Assembly: GCA_016648135.1 (NCBI GenBank)
Contig: JADDOH010004264.1
Span: forward strand, 124,001-188,000
Length of the DNA stretch: 64,000 bases
DNA from: Agrypnia vestita
Lineage: Eukaryota; Arthropoda; Insecta; Trichoptera; Phryganeidae
Reading direction: 5' to 3'
The translations under genes and the position numbers were made by a program. Within the stretch, counting starts at the first letter, position 1; every line of letters starts with the position of its first letter. Shown here piece by piece: positions 62,986 to 64,000 of the stretch. Under the pieces are notes generated by a model, which saw only the letters and a program-made list of their open reading frames with translations, was not told the origin of the DNA and did not search any database.

Positions 62986-63554
62986 ACGGGTTCCTTGTAC
63001 ATAAACGATTAGATGTGGGATTACTGTGACGTCACGTTCCGAGTGGCCGCTTCCCGTAAAAACAAGGTTATTGGCGCTCGGAGCTCTTTCCAGGGAATCG
63101 GGAAGAAATGTTTACGGTACTCCTGCCTATGTGTCTTCCCATAAACACCCTCCGGCTACCGCCGCTGCTCAAAGTGGTAATGGGATCTGAATTATTAAAA
63201 CAGACTCGATGGTGTGGAAATGGCTATCATTGCGAGGCCATAAAAACACTATAAAGAAATAATACGTTTCAAGTGTGAACTAAGGGTTGATTTTATCACC
63301 TTCGTCATCAGCAACTTAGAGGGTTGAGGCTCAACGTATCGACTAGCAGCCTCCTTTTAAAACTTATCACAGATCACCAAAATAAATAGAAAAGAATTAA
63401 CGTAAATTCCTTAACCATAATTTGGCACTACGTTCCGTGATTTGTTTTAAAAATTACTACTTATTGTAAATTTTGTAACAATTATGAAATATCAAACTAA
63501 ACATCTTTAAAATTTAGTATGTCTTAGAAAATGCGTCGCACTTTTGGAGTCGTT
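62986..63554. other. Unassigned sequence with a CRE site and a weak hammerhead-like core
   Basis: TGACGTCA at 63027-63034 lies in a GC-richer stretch. On the minus strand CTGATGA (63311-63305) and GAAACGTA (63270-63263) frame an imperfect stem, a weaker cousin of the hammerhead-like motifs at 43-46 kb. No gene found. Confidence 0.4.
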
Positions 63555-63923
63555 TTTACTTAAGGCGATCGTTTAGCAGAATGAGCAAATTTCATCATTT
63601 TTTCTCATATCTTCTCTTGCGTTTTTTATCACATTTTTGAAGGGAAATATCTCATTTTAAAATTTATTCAGCAGGTTACGTATATTTTAAATACGAATAT
63701 TTTATTAAAATGTCACAAACTAAATTATATAATTGATTTATAAATTATACCATTTAGTTTGTGAAATTTTAACAAAATATTCGTATTTAAAATAAACGTA
63801 ATCTGATGAATAAATTTTAAAATGAGATATTTCCATACAAAAATGTGATAAAAAACGCAAGAGAAGATATGAGAAAAAATGGTGAAATTTGCTCACTCTG
63901 CTAGACGATCGCCTTAAGAGACT
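63555..63923. mobile_element. Long near-perfect palindrome (foldback element)
   Basis: The left ACTTAAGGCGATCGTTTAGC, GAATGAGCAAATTTCATC, TCTCATATCTTCTCTTGCG, AAATATCTCATTTTAAAATT and the right carry the same blocks inverted, ending GACGATCGCCTTAAG. The arms of about 175 bp meet around AATTGATTTATAAATT near 63735-63745. The 77-codon minus ORF is just an arm read-through. Confidence 0.85.
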
Positions 63924-64000
63924 CGATTTGGAAAAAATTAAAACAATCGATACATCTATTGTAAAAAGCACGTCGTGTTTTTTAGGTGATTTAATTATCT

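Overview
This is animal nuclear DNA, most likely from an insect and plausibly a moth or butterfly. It is AT-rich, intron-containing and dominated by mobile elements. Short CCTAA/TTAGG arrays of the insect telomere type occur inside it, and its LINE, Helitron and SINE families look like those of insect genomes. The lepidopteran assignment is an inference from repeat style, not proven. Only one host gene is supported: the first two coding exons of a short-chain dehydrogenase/reductase resembling HSD17B8, on the minus strand at 3280-3232 and 1287-1150. The splice sites and phase agree, and the rest of the gene lies beyond the left edge. Everything else I can name is transposon-derived or simple repeat. 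Layout: 1-3.3 kb holds the HSD17B8-like 5' exons, with palindromic elements in intron 1. 4.5-5.8 kb is a three-layer nest: a MITE inside a Helitron inside a TA-flanked IS630/mariner-like element that keeps a 51-codon ORF; a second copy at 11.36-11.78 kb preserves the empty site and proves the exact Helitron junctions. 6-19.5 kb is LINE debris, foldbacks and minisatellites. 20.6-23.59 kb is a decayed Helitron with Rep-helicase pieces and a Pif1 helicase with Walker A and B; the region that should encode the HUH nuclease is missing, and the element ends in a hairpin plus CTAG. 26.4-28.9 kb is a second, non-autonomous Helitron whose centre has expanded into about 2 kb of degenerate repeats rich in perfect heat-shock-element (HSE) words; two short sister copies at 48.7-49.75 and 53.45-53.95 kb carry only a few such words. 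29-48 kb holds LINE 3' ends, more Helitrons of a third family, foldback MITEs and Penelope-like fragments with hammerhead-like cores. 49.97-50.67 kb is a PIF/Harbinger-type element with perfect TTA target duplications and a MADF-like ORF. 51-64 kb holds further foldbacks, tRNA-derived SINEs (some in head-to-head pairs), LINE tails and a heptamer microsatellite. The strongest system-level signal is the Helitron-borne HSE array: a rolling-circle element that could have spread heat-shock-factor sites, with one copy hugely expanded. The hammerhead-like ribozyme cores share an unusual extra nucleotide before stem II and are the second most interesting point. All family assignments come from reading the sequence; no database search was run.
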